DNA of 64,000 nt from Quillaja saponaria (Eukaryota; Streptophyta; Magnoliopsida; Fabales; Quillajaceae). A program made the translations under genes and the position numbers. Shown here one piece after another: positions 23,547-34,423 of this stretch; the stretch's first letter is position 1, and every line of letters begins with the position of its first letter. The stretch lies in the NCBI GenBank assembly GCA_029379385.1, contig CM055608.1, forward strand, positions 33,649,048 through 33,713,047, given 5' to 3'. Below the pieces are notes generated by a model. That model was not told the DNA's origin, ran no database searches, and was given only the letters and a program-made list of their open reading frames with translations.

Positions 23547-26500
23547 TTATGCATTCTTGCACAAAATCACTTCTTTTCCACACTTGTGGTCTGATCCAGG
23601 GGCTTTCAAAGCAGAGCGGCCTCTATGTAACTTCTTGCATTCCTTCACATTGTAAACTCACCGTAAGTGATTTTATTCACTACTTACAATGTAATTTTCT
23701 ACAAGTTCTGTTGGAAACCGAGAGAGATATTGCTTACAGAACCCATGTGCCCTAACTGGCCACAGTTGTAACATGATGGTTCTCCCAGATCCATAACAGG
23801 AAAGTCAGCACAACAGAGATGACCAAATCTCTTGCACACGTAACACTGAATGTCCTACAAGAAATAATAGCCAAAACACCTGTTACTGAAAAAATAATGC
23901 CGAATGGTTACCTTTCTCATACATTTTCACGATAAGTTATAGGGAGGGAAGAAAACAATTAAGCCAAAAGAATAGAGACTAAATGAAACATTGTTGTTCT
24001 ACAGACCTTAAGATCATCAGGAGAATTGTCCCTTGTACATGAAAACATACTATGCCCCGAATCCCCACATACTAGGCAAATATAAAAAGCTGGGGTGTCT
24101 TCTACAAATTTCTTTCGGCAATCTGTGCCGAGGTGGCCCTTTCTGCTGCAAACAAAGCAAACCTGCATTTGAAGAGATGTCAATCATATGTGGTATCTCA
24201 TGCTGGTAATTTTTCTTTCAGTTTATCTTTTGGCTGAAAGAGAAACGTTTCCAAGAATTGAAAGGGACATTCTAGAAAGAGATTGTCACTAGAATAATGA
24301 TGCTTTTCAGTCAGAATGATCAAAAGTTACATTGCATTCCCAGTAAAAGACCCAACACATTCATTGATTAATCGTAAAGTACTTAATAAACATTTAGATT
24401 GAATACAGAACAGCAAAGAGTGGAACGTGATTAAGCATATCATTGGACCTGCTTACAATGCTTCTGTCTATGCTCAAGACTCCCACAAATGAAGCACGGT
24501 TTCTTTCGCCTTTGAGTTGTGCAGTTTCTTACTTGATCAACTTCACCATAGTTCTGCCACGTATTGCCATTGTCACCTGGAGGATCAAAATACCTTGGCT
24601 TTCTCTGTTGCGACAAATAAGAAGACAGAACATATTAACTAATACCAGCATATCACAATTCTAAATGACAAATTAGATATGAAACTCACAAGAAGCATTC
24701 TTAGTACAATACTGTCTTCCATGTGAACCAATTCTCTTCCCATTGATGGCGTTTTCTTTGGGCATTCTTTTTTGCCAAGTTCTTCATATTCCTTTCTTTC
24801 TTCCATGTGAATCAATTTTGTTTCCATTGATATTGTTTCTAGACCTTCAACTGTGCTAGGCACCTCAGTTTCCTTTATCATATTGACCTAATATTGGACA
24901 AATGCAAACAAGATCCTTCAGAAAGCATGGTCATATTATTAATTATTTATTTTCCAAAGCCAGGATATACGGTGATTAAGTCAAGTGACTCAATGATTGC
25001 CATAAAGGGTTCAGCAGTAATTGATATGAAGAAAAATCATACGAGTATGTGAAGTTGCACTTCAGGAAATCCAGAAGCATTTTTTTTCCCATGGACATAC
25101 AGTTCATGTTGCATATATGACGTAGAGAAAAAAAAATAGAATTTCTTATTCAACTACCTGCAGTTCATAGCTATCAAAATAAAAATGAAGGATAAAATCT
25201 TCAAAACCAATGCTTATACGGGTTGTTGAATAAAGATATCATCATATGATTCTGTTGCAGGTCTTTTCAATTTTGATAAAACTAAAAGTAACATTGTTAG
25301 TGGTAATCTAATTACATAGTGCTAGCTATTATTAGCAAAAATAATCTGCAAAGGCATCTTTGTCTAATTCTAATAATTCAGTGGGCTTATTGACTATTGT
25401 TCAGGGCAAAAGCAATTGACTCTAAGTGAATGAGGGAGCAATTGTATAGCCTAATCACAAAGTAAAAAATCCAAGCGTTTTTCAAAATCGTCTGCAAATG
25501 CTCCTCCTAGAATTCTACTCGTCATCTCATATCCATTTTTATTACCCTTCACACATCTTTTGCATATGCTGATATGACTTTGTTGAAACTACAAGGAGGG
25601 GTTCAACCAACGCAGATCTTTCACATCAGAGTGTAGTTACTTACTCTGGTTCAAGAATTAGACTGCATAAGGGAATGCTTGGATCGTGATTGGAGTCAAT
25701 CTTATCTTCAGCACATATAAAACATACAATTATACGTATATAACTGCATTCATGAAATAATGCAGTTGAACCTACTAAGGTCCAGAAAGAGAATCCTACA
25801 TGTGGCCCATCACATGCATTGGTAGACAAGCACTACAATATTTATTTTGATAGGATAGTAGAAGGGTCACAAGCTATCAGCAATTCAGTTCTTACAGCCA
25901 GATTCTGATCAATTTATAACGAAAACAGAAAAAAGCATTCCAAACCACCCGAAATCCCATCCATAAAAATATGATATAAGACATCCTATATATAACTCTT
26001 GTTTCAAAATGGAACATAAAATGGATATTGTCAAAACATTAACAGTCACATCACTTAAAATCCAGGAACTATTAGCTAACTGCAGACAGTAAACTTTCAG
26101 ACCCCTAAACATGAAATTCATACTACTCAATTATCAGAATCCTAATTAATTTGGGTTACGAAAAAATTTAATAATTTTTTTCAAATTCAAGCCAAGAAGC
26201 AAAATGCATTACTGTTCATATATCCGAACTATATCAGTCATGCAATTGCGAACATTGAAACCAAAACTATGGGTATCAGCAACCTCAATCATCCATCAAA
26301 ATGACATACTAAAAATTATTATTTTAATCTAAAGAGTCATAGAAATCAATGAAGTCAATTAAGAGAAAGGGTATCTATCATCCCCATTTAGTATTTACCT
26401 CAAGCATGTGATTGATTGTTTCACCTACTCCAGATATGCAAACGGCAGCTTCATTATGAACTCTGCTTGCGTTCATTTTGTTCCTTTTCTTCCTCCTCCT

Positions 26501-26671
26501 TCTCTTCCTCTTCCTGAAAGTCTCTGCTTCAATCGTATCTCTGAGATTCTCAAAACCAGTCAGATCTGATATCATTCTGTACTCATCAGCCTTTGTGCAG
26601 CAAATTCTCTGCTTCTCGTTGGTTGTCACTTCATCTTCGTTGCTTATCATCCAGTTTAGAGGATTCTCCAT
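23547..26671 (-). CDS. CCHC zinc-knuckle protein (AIR1/AIR2-like plant family)
   Basis: Six coding exons: 26671-26399, 24887-24690, 24604-24449, 24162-24007, 23854-23738 and 23642-23547, all phase 0, about 331 aa. The N-terminal third is acidic and then strongly basic (RKRKRRRRKKRNK near residues 53-65), a likely nuclear localisation signal. The C-terminal half carries CX2CX4HX4C knuckles: CFICGSLEHRQKHC, CFVCSRKGHLGTDC, CLVCGDSGHSMFSC and CYNCGQLGHMGSEC, plus a variant CYVCKRFGHLCC. RYFDPPGD precedes them, as in related plant proteins. Such proteins bind single-stranded RNA or DNA; yeast relatives are TRAMP exosome adaptors, but that role here is inference. The knuckle normally following RYFDPP is degenerate (QNYGEVDQVRNC). 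The last acceptor (gtgaag at 23643-23648) was chosen because it completes the final knuckle; a nearer acceptor runs into a stop. Confidence 0.82.
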
Positions 26672-27890
26672 GATTGAACTCTTTTGGGTTCCACTTAGCT
26701 CAGTGTTGAACCTGTTCAGTCAGTGACCTTGAAAACTACGAAGAAGTTCAACACCAGATTATGGACGGGAGAACGACAATAACTCGGTTTGAGTGTTCTT
26801 TCTAATTTTATTGGATATTCCGGGATGGACTCTGGTGTTTTTAAAAATCTCATACAATAAGTTAGTTCAGTAAGGTAAACTTAATTATACATAAAATTTC
26901 TCATAAAAAATACATTTTCATGTTTAACACAACCCTTACACTAATGATTAATCAATAGCAGTGTACTTTCTTTATCTGCATAATATCACTATAAAAAACT
27001 AATTTTTTCAATTAAGATTATAAATAATGAACAATATTAATATTTTTGACTCGAAAAAGCTTGTCCGCAACACAAAATAGCTCTCTTATATTTTATAAAT
27101 CTTTCTTTATCAATATTAAGTGATTTTATTTAATAAACCAACTAGCAGATTCACATTTTTATTTAATATAAGCTTTATAAACAGATAATAGAACAAATAT
27201 TAATTCAAACACCAAATATTTTTTTCTCAAAAAAAAAAAATAATAATAATAATTAAATCGCTACATTAGACTCTTTTTCTTTATAGCTTTATGTTCATAC
27301 CTTTTCTTATCAATGTCATTTAGTTAAACGTCTCTGCAAATAGAAAACAAAACAAAACATTACAAATTGAAAAGAAAAATCGATTATTTTATCTTTTTCT
27401 TAATATTATATCTATCCTTTGGTGGCTGTGTATTATGGATGACCAACTTTGAAAGATTAAACTCTCTTAAGACACCCCCTCTAATTAATTTATGTGGAAA
27501 TAGGCAAACTTTTCGAAACCTCGACGAGGTTTACTTGTTTGTTCCCAATTAGCTCCAGCCAAATATTAGGAATGTAATAATCAAGAAAGAAACTAATTAA
27601 GCATTGGAGTAAGAAAAAACATAAGAATTTCAGGGCAGTTAAAAAATCAGAGGAGGCTGTAGATATCCCTTAAAGGGTGTGCCTTTAGGAGACCAGAGAT
27701 CAATAAGCCTTATAAGTATCTTGGCCAAAATCCTTTCCTTGGTAGAGCGAGACTAAAAAAGTGCATGCCTAACTTTGACTTGACAAAAGAGGCGACCTTT
27801 GGATGCACCATTAATTTCTTCTCCCCCATTAAACTTCTTGCAACGACTAACAATTTTGTATCATCATCGTGGTCGTCATCATCATCGTCA
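26672..27890. other. intergenic, divergent promoters of the zinc-knuckle gene and the subtilase
   Basis: No gene is visible. The left end is the upstream region of the zinc-knuckle gene. AT-rich sequence fills 26.85-27.4 kb. The region 27.85-27.9 kb has a short ATC/GTC-type trinucleotide run before a TATA box. Confidence 0.5.
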
Positions 27891-27900
27891 TATATAAAAA
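27891..27900 (+). promoter_or_regulatory. TATA box of the subtilase gene
   Basis: The sequence tatataaaaa lies 61 bases upstream of the ATG at 27961, a normal distance for a gene with a leader of about 30 nt. It indicates that the broken subtilase copy keeps promoter elements. Confidence 0.55.
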
Positions 27901-27960
27901 GTAAATAGATACCATAAGCTTCATGCATCTACAAGCAAAACTTTTCTCGTTGAAGAAACA

Positions 27961-30243
27961 ATGAAGCTAATTAGAAAGTTGTTTCAATTTCCATATGCTT
28001 TCTTCTTTTCCATTTTGTCTTTAGTAGCTCTCCTTAATAACTCATTGGCAGTGGAGAGGTCGACTTATATAGTCCATATGGACAGGGCTTTCATGCCTGA
28101 GGATTTCACCAGCCATCATCACTGGTATTTATCCACAATTAATTGTCTTAGCCCCACAAATCTGCCATCATCATCATATGACAGTCCATCCCTAGTGTAC
28201 TCTTATAATGATGCTCTTCATGGCTTCAGTGCTGTTCTGTCCCAAGATGAATTACAAAGTCTAAAACAAAACCCGGGTTTCATCTCAGCTCATAGTGACA
28301 GAAGAGTCACACTTGACAACACCCAAAGTTATGGATTCCTGTCGCTTAATCCTTCCCATGGTCTATGGCCTGCTTCTAATTATGGTGAAAATACCATAAT
28401 TGGCGTTGTTGATTCCGGGGTATGGCCAGAGAGCGAAAGCTTCAAAGATTATGGTATAGCCACCAAAATCCCAGCTCATTGGAAGGGAAAATGTGACGGT
28501 GGACATGACTTTGATCCCTCCCTGTGTAACTCCAAACTCATAGGTGCCAGATATTTCGATAAAGGTGTAACTGCTAGTACACCTGATGTTAACATTAGCA
28601 CGCCTTCTGCTAGGGACGCTATGGGTCATGGAACTCACACTTCATCCACAGCAGCTGGCAACTATGCAACTGATGTATCTTATTTTGGCTATGCTAAAGG
28701 AACAGCCAGAGGAATGGCACCGCGTGCTAGGTTGGCCGTGTATAAGGTAACTTGGCCAGAAGGGCAATTTGGCTCTGACGTTCTTGCTGGTATGGATCAA
28801 GCTATTGCCGATGGTGTTGACGTGATTTCAATCTCAATGGGTTTCGATCGAGTACCATTATATGAGGATCCTGTAGCCATAGCCTCCTTTTCTGCTATGG
28901 AGAAGGGTGTGGTAGTGTCATCTTCAGCAGGAAATGAAGGTCCAAAATTTGGGAGCTTACACAATAGCATCCCATGGGTCTTGACTGTCGCAGCAAGCAA
29001 TACAGGGCGTACTTTTGCTGGAACATTGACTCTTGGAAATGGGCATAGCATCGTTGGATGGTCCCTGTTCCCAGCAAGGGCCTTGGTAGAAAACTTTCCA
29101 CTAATATATAATAAGACCTTGTCTGCCTGCAACTCTTCAGTATCCTTATCAAGAGCCACAACTGGTATCATCATATGTGATGCCAGCAAATCTGTTAATG
29201 AGCAAATTGATCATGTTTCAACAGCTCAAGTGTATGGAGCTATATTTATCTCCAGCGATCCCAAATTGTTTGAGATGGGAAGTATGACATGTCCTGGTGT
29301 GGTGATAAGTCCAAGAGATGCAAAGGCTGTAATTAAATATGCAAAGACGAGTGATATCCCTACGGCCACTATGGAATTTCAACAGACATTTGTTGGGACG
29401 AAACCTGCACCCACTGTGGCTACCTACAGTTCAAGAGGTCCTTCATGAAGCTATCCACAAATTTTGAAGCCAGATGTAATGGCACCCGGAACAATGATAT
29501 TGGCTGCTTGGATACCGGATAACCCTGTGGCTCAAATTGGCACAAATGTCTTCCTGGCCAATGACTACAATATCCTGTCTGGTACATCCATGGCTTGTCC
29601 TCATGCTTCTGGTGTTGTTGCCCTTCTGAAAGAGGCACACCCAGAATGGAGTCCTGCTGCTATTAGGTCAGCATTGGTAACTACAGCTGACCCATTAGAT
29701 AATACTAAAAATCCAATTCAATAAAACGGATATCTTCAACCTGCTACACCTCTAGCCATGGGAGCTGGGCAGATTGATCCTAATCGAGCACTTGATCCAG
29801 GTTTGATTTATGATGCAACCCCACAAGACTACGTCAATTTCTTATGTGCCATGATATTCACCCCCAAACAGAGAATAGCTATTACTAGATCAAAATCCTA
29901 TAATTGCTCAAACCCATCTCATGACCGCAATTACCCATCATTTATTGCGCTTTACAATAACACAACAACATCAATGGTGAAGAAATTTCAAAGGACTGTA
30001 ACTAATGTTGGAGATGGTGCAGCCACCTATACAGCAAAGGTTCCAATGGGTTCTGGGGTCACAGTGTCACCCAGTGAGCTGGTTTTTAAGAGAAAATATG
30101 AGAAACAGAGCTTTACACTCACTTTGAAGTATGGATGGGATAAGAAGAATATTGTTTCATCTGGTGAACTTGTATGGGTTGAAGAGAAAGGGTTCCACAC
30201 TGTTAGGAGTCCCATTGTACTATCACCATTAGACATTTTTTGA
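27961..30243 (+). pseudogene. subtilisin-like serine protease, SBT1 family (SBT1.9-like), two nonsense codons
   Basis: A single-exon frame of 761 codons, intact except for TGA at 29446-29448 (codon 496) and TAA at 29722-29724 (codon 588). It has a signal peptide (about residues 1-30), an inhibitor I9 prodomain (STYIVHMDRAFMP ... VTLDNTQSYGFL), and the S8 domain with catalytic Asp151 (GVVDSGVWPES), His223 (MGHGTHTSS), oxyanion Asn325 (SAGNEGP) and Ser543 ([11 protein letters not shown]). A PA domain interrupts the catalytic core, and a fibronectin III-like tail ends at 30243. Intact members are secreted proteases. The first stop cuts the chain before Ser543, so a terminated product lacks the catalytic serine. 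Plant SBT1 genes are usually intronless and I see no splice sites that would remove the stops. There are no frameshifts, so inactivation looks recent; sequencing error at both sites is the alternative. Confidence 0.88.
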
Positions 30244-30475
30244 GTGTCGGCAATGTTGGTAATTTATTTAAGGTTCAATTAAACGAGGAAGCATGAATAA
30301 TGTTGAAAACTGTTTGGGGAGTCTTAAGAGTGGTGAGAATCTGATGGCTCATGGCTCATGGCTGTCACTTCTAAGATAGAAGAAGAAAGAAGACAAGAGC
30401 ATTTTTTTAGTTTTTTCAATTCAATTCTCTTCTTCTTGTTACACTTCGGTGCTTTAATTATAGCTATTGAAGATT

Positions 30476-30584
30476 ACAAATTCTTGGATGGACATGATCT
30501 ATGGTAGACTACTTTCATAAGTTTCTTGTGGGTTTACCCATTGACAGTAATCTACCATAAATCATGTCCACCTAAGAATTTTCA
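30476..30584. mobile_element. small foldback (MITE-like) element
   Basis: Two inverted arms of about 33 bp (30481-30513, ttcttggatggacatgatct..., and 30546-30578) differ at only four positions and enclose a loop of about 32 bp. The element is flanked by a 10-bp direct repeat, ATTGAAGATT, at 30466-30475 and 30585-30594. A 9-10 bp duplication with long TIRs would fit a Mutator-type MITE, but the exact element ends are uncertain. Confidence 0.6.
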
Positions 30585-31148
30585 ATTGAAGATTGAACTC
30601 CTATTTAGAAAGTAATCTAAGAAATGTGATTATGTGAATCAAAATGATAGATCATAAAAATAAAATACTAACAAAATGGTGTTAGAATATATATGTTAAT
30701 TAAAGATCTTTATGTCCATTTTGAATTTTTAGATGATTTGGTAATTTACCGATGGTAAAAAACTGTTTTTTTCTTATTAACTATATTGATATGAATTACA
30801 ATAGCCATGACCTTGAAACATGCCAAAACTCAAAACTTGCAAATGTAAACCAATTTCATAATGGATTTGAGCCAAATAGTTGAGTACGACAAGCGTCACA
30901 ATTTTATGTTATTTTGGTCTTAATTGTATCACAAATTTGAGTATGCTAAACTAGTTAAGATTACGTAGCAAAGTTTTCTAAGTAACTTGAATATGCTGCC
31001 TCGTGGCATACACATATTTCGAGTTCTACATGATTATGTTAGTCAATCAGAGCTGGTTGCTTCCTGTTAGCTTTGGTCTCTGGATCTTTGGCCTGTGAAT
31101 TTGATGCGTGAAGAACTTGAGAAGTCTCTTTACTCACTGTTGAAGTCT

Positions 31149-31255
31149 TTGACCTCTGACTATGATGTAAGGCCAACATCTGCTTCTCAATAGCTTAAAG
31201 ATAAAGCTTTCTATAAAATTCTCTCTCTGTAGGTTGAAAAAATTATAAATTGACC
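31149..31255 (+). promoter_or_regulatory. paired W-box motifs upstream of the LysM-WAK gene
   Basis: TTGACC occurs at 31149-31154 and 31250-31255, each within the longer shared word TTGACCTCTG. W-boxes bind WRKY factors and are common in defence-gene promoters, which would suit a LysM receptor. The functional role is inferred. Confidence 0.4.
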
Positions 31256-31560
31256 TCTGGTTGGAAAGAATGTAATGTCATAATGTGCTTATTTGAACAG
31301 TTTTGCATTTGCAGTTGATGAAACTGAAGAAAAGTCCAGTTAGAAAGGTCTAAAAATCTTCTTTCCTGTTGAAATCCTTGAAATTTCTACACCGTCGTAG
31401 GCGTTTTCAAACAGCAAAAGCCTTAGTCATCTTCAACTTTTTGAAACAAAATCAGGCAAACCCATTCAAAGACTCGAGAAACCCACTATTCCAAAATCTT
31501 AAGTCTTCTTCTGTAAAGAAAAGTAAGCAAAACTCATCTCTAAGCTTTCAGAAGTTACTC

Positions 31561-33694
31561 ATGGAGCTCCCATCTCTCTCCATCCTCTCTACAGTTTTGT
31601 TATTATGCCTTTCCTTCCCATCATTGCTCGGCCAACAAGCATACCTTAACGGCACACAGCTAGATTGCTCAGCCAACCCTTCAGTTTCAAAAGGTTACCT
31701 CTGCAATGGCCCTAAAAAGTCCTGCAGGTCCTTCTTAACCTTCATGTCCCAAGCACCCTACAATACCTCAGTAAGCATTGCCTATCTTCTTGGCTCTGAA
31801 GCCTCTAGCATATCCTCAATCAATAACATCTCAAACAGCCGTGATAATATTCCTACCAACAAGTCAATTATAGTTCCAATTTCTTGTTCATGTTCTGGTA
31901 ATATCTACCAGCATTATACTCCTTACACAGTCAAGAAAACCGACACATATTACCTAATTGTAAAAGACATATACCAAAGCTTGGCCACTTGCCAGGCAGT
32001 GATGGGTCAAAATTATTACTCCAGTGTAAATATTCCGGTGGGCGCAGAGCTGTCGATACCGGTGCTATGTGCTTGTCCTAGTGGGAATCAGACAGTGAAT
32101 GGGGTGACCTCCTTGCTGGTTTACATGGTCAAGAAGGGTGATACAGTTAAATCAATTGGAGAGGCTTTTGGTGTCGATGAACAGAGCATTTGGGAAGCAA
32201 ATCATTTGTCTCCAGACAGTGAAATTTATGATTTTTCTCCCATATTAGTTCCCCTCAAAGGCAAGAGTTGCAGAGAGAATCCAAGTAGTTTCTTTTGCGA
32301 CTGTCCCAATGGCTCCCCTGCGGGTGGAACTTTAGCAGGACTAGATTGCAGACCTGATGGAAAAAAGTTTCCCGTCAATTTGGTTATTGCATTAGGTAAG
32401 TATGCTTTCTCATATATCCCTCCTAGTTCAGAAAGAAAAGGATGCAACAATTTCCACTAATGTTGGCTTCACATCAATTTGAATCAAGATTTTTGTTCAT
32501 TTATATATTGCAGGTGTTGGCAATGGCATGGGATTTTTGTGCCTATTTCTCTTAGCTTACAAGTTATTTCATTGTCTAAAGCAAAAGCGACAAAAAAATC
32601 ATAAGGAAAAATTGTTTAGACAAAATGGTGGGTTCTTGTTAAAAGAAAAATTCTCATCTTATGGAAATGGAGGCAAAGAAAAGATTTTTACTGCGGAGGA
32701 GCTGCAAAGAGCAACAGACAACTATAACCAGAGTAGATTTCTGGGTCAGGGTGGCTATGGCAGAGTTTATAAAGGTATGTTACCAGATGGTAGCATAGTT
32801 GCAGTTAAGAGGTCAAAAGAAATTGACAGACACCAGATTGAGCAATTCATTAATGAAGTTGTCATTTTATCACACATCAACCATAGGAACGTAGTGAAAC
32901 TCTTGGGATGTTGTTTGGAGTCTGAAGTTCCATTATTAGTATATGAATTCATTCCTAATGGTACCCTTTCCCACCATATCCATGCCCAAGCATTTAAATC
33001 ATCACTTTCGTGGGAAACCCGTCTTAGAATTGCATGTGAGGTCGCTGGAGCAGTTGCATATATGCATTCTGCAGCTTCAATACCCATATTCCATAGAGAT
33101 ATCAAATCTTCCAACATAATCCTTGACGACAAGTACAGTGCAAAAGTGACTGATTTTGGAACTTCAAGATCAGTTCCAGTTGATAAGACTCACTTAACCA
33201 CAGCAGTACAAGGAACATTTGGATACATGGATCCTGAGTACTTCCAATCTAGTCAGTTTACAGATAAAAGTGATGTCTATAGCTTTGGTGTTGTTCTTGT
33301 AGAACTCCTAACTGGAAGAAAACCAATTTCCTTCACTAAAAATGAGGGTCTAAATCTAGTAGCAGAGTTCATTTCATTGACAAAGGAGAATCAACTTATT
33401 CAGATTTTAGATTCCAGAGTTGCTGCAGAAGCTAAGAAAGATGATATCCAAGCTATTGCAAATCTTGCAGTGAGATGTTTGAGATTGAATGGTAAAAAGA
33501 GGCCTACTATGAAAGAGGTATCAGCGGAGCTAGAAGCATTCAGAAAAGAGCAAAGCTGCTTGAATATCTACCAAGATTCAGGGTTACCAAGGGATGAAGT
33601 ACTATCAAATAGCCATACTGTTCCTGAAACCATACCAGAATCAACAGAAGAAACCATTTTGCTTTCTTTGCAAATGGAGTCTACATCAATCTAG
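31561..33694 (+). CDS. receptor-like kinase: LysM ectodomain fused to a WAK-type kinase
   Basis: Exons 31561-32395 and 32514-33694 give 671 aa. A signal peptide (about residues 1-24, ending SLLGQQ) precedes an ectodomain of the LYK4/LYK5 type: three LysM modules separated by CXC motifs (ISCSC, VLCACP) and ending at GKSC, about residues 26-240. A short Cys-rich piece follows ([28 protein letters not shown]), like the end of a WAK EGF region. A membrane span follows at about 272-296. The kinase is WAK-like ([26 protein letters not shown] from residue 336, [26 protein letters not shown]). Lys377, His-Arg-Asp at 472-474 and Asp-Phe-Gly at 492-494 are intact, so it should be active, unlike the pseudokinases of LYK4/5. 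The single phase-1 intron sits inside the membrane span. The likely role is sensing N-acetylglucosamine-containing ligands at the plasma membrane (inference). Confidence 0.92.
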
Positions 33695-34423
33695 GAACGT
33701 TGATTGAGATAGAAATCTTTTCTACGAAGATTCAGTTTCTTAGCTTTGCAGTACGTATAGGATTGTTTTTCTTCTAATTACCAGCTACTCAAGAGCCCGA
33801 ACCCCTCAAAATTATTTTTTTAAAGGATTGTAGCAGTATTTGTTTCCTTTTGATTGTTTTTAGAAACTCAAAAGTTGTCGTTTGGAATACATACAAAACA
33901 TTCCGAGTAAACAAGTCTCTGACTGCTTCAAACTGTATCTTCATTAATATAAACTAACAAGAAAAAAAAGTCTAAAAAGTTTGATCTTATAGGGTGGTGG
34001 AAATGAATTCATAAAGAAATAAAAGGAAGATTGTTTGTCAAGTCATTCCATTAATCCATTTCTTGAGAGTTTTTTCCTTCTAGATATTGCAAGGTTTTTG
34101 TGTATATATTTTTCACAATCATACGTGTTTTATATCGAGACTCCTTGCGGTCAAGCTTTACTTGAATGGCATTCTAACTAAACTAACCAACTTTCACTAG
34201 CCACAAGTCCACAACACCATGCACCCTCATATCGGACAGTTCCAGTTAAATTTGGATTTTGGAAGGAGTAAGCGATTCTACAAAGATCATACACAGAATG
34301 GATCCATAATTCAGTACATCTTCACATTTACAGATTGGGAAACTATAAAATTGAACACCATTCACACGCACACAAATCTTCTACAGCTTCCCCAGTTATT
34401 GAATGCATATACCTCCTTCAAAG
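33695..34423. other. 3' flanks of convergent genes
   Basis: The 3' UTR of the receptor kinase (+) and that of the PHD-finger gene (-) meet here. I see no further feature. Confidence 0.5.

Larger units (their letters stand above)
30244..31560. other. intergenic region with a hairpin element and the promoter of the receptor kinase
   Basis: It contains a foldback element at 30466-30594 (listed separately) and, nearer the receptor kinase, two W-boxes and a TATA-like ctataaaatt at 31211-31220. No other gene is visible. Confidence 0.5.

Noticed and set aside
23690..23740. Nearer acceptor (ccaacag) for the last exon of the zinc-knuckle gene
   Set aside because: It leads to a stop after two codons and breaks the final CCHC knuckle, whereas the acceptor at 23643-23648 completes it as HMGSEC.
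31369..31560. N-terminal extension of the LysM-WAK frame upstream of the ATG
   Set aside because: The frame is open but has no ATG, and the signal peptide begins at 31561.
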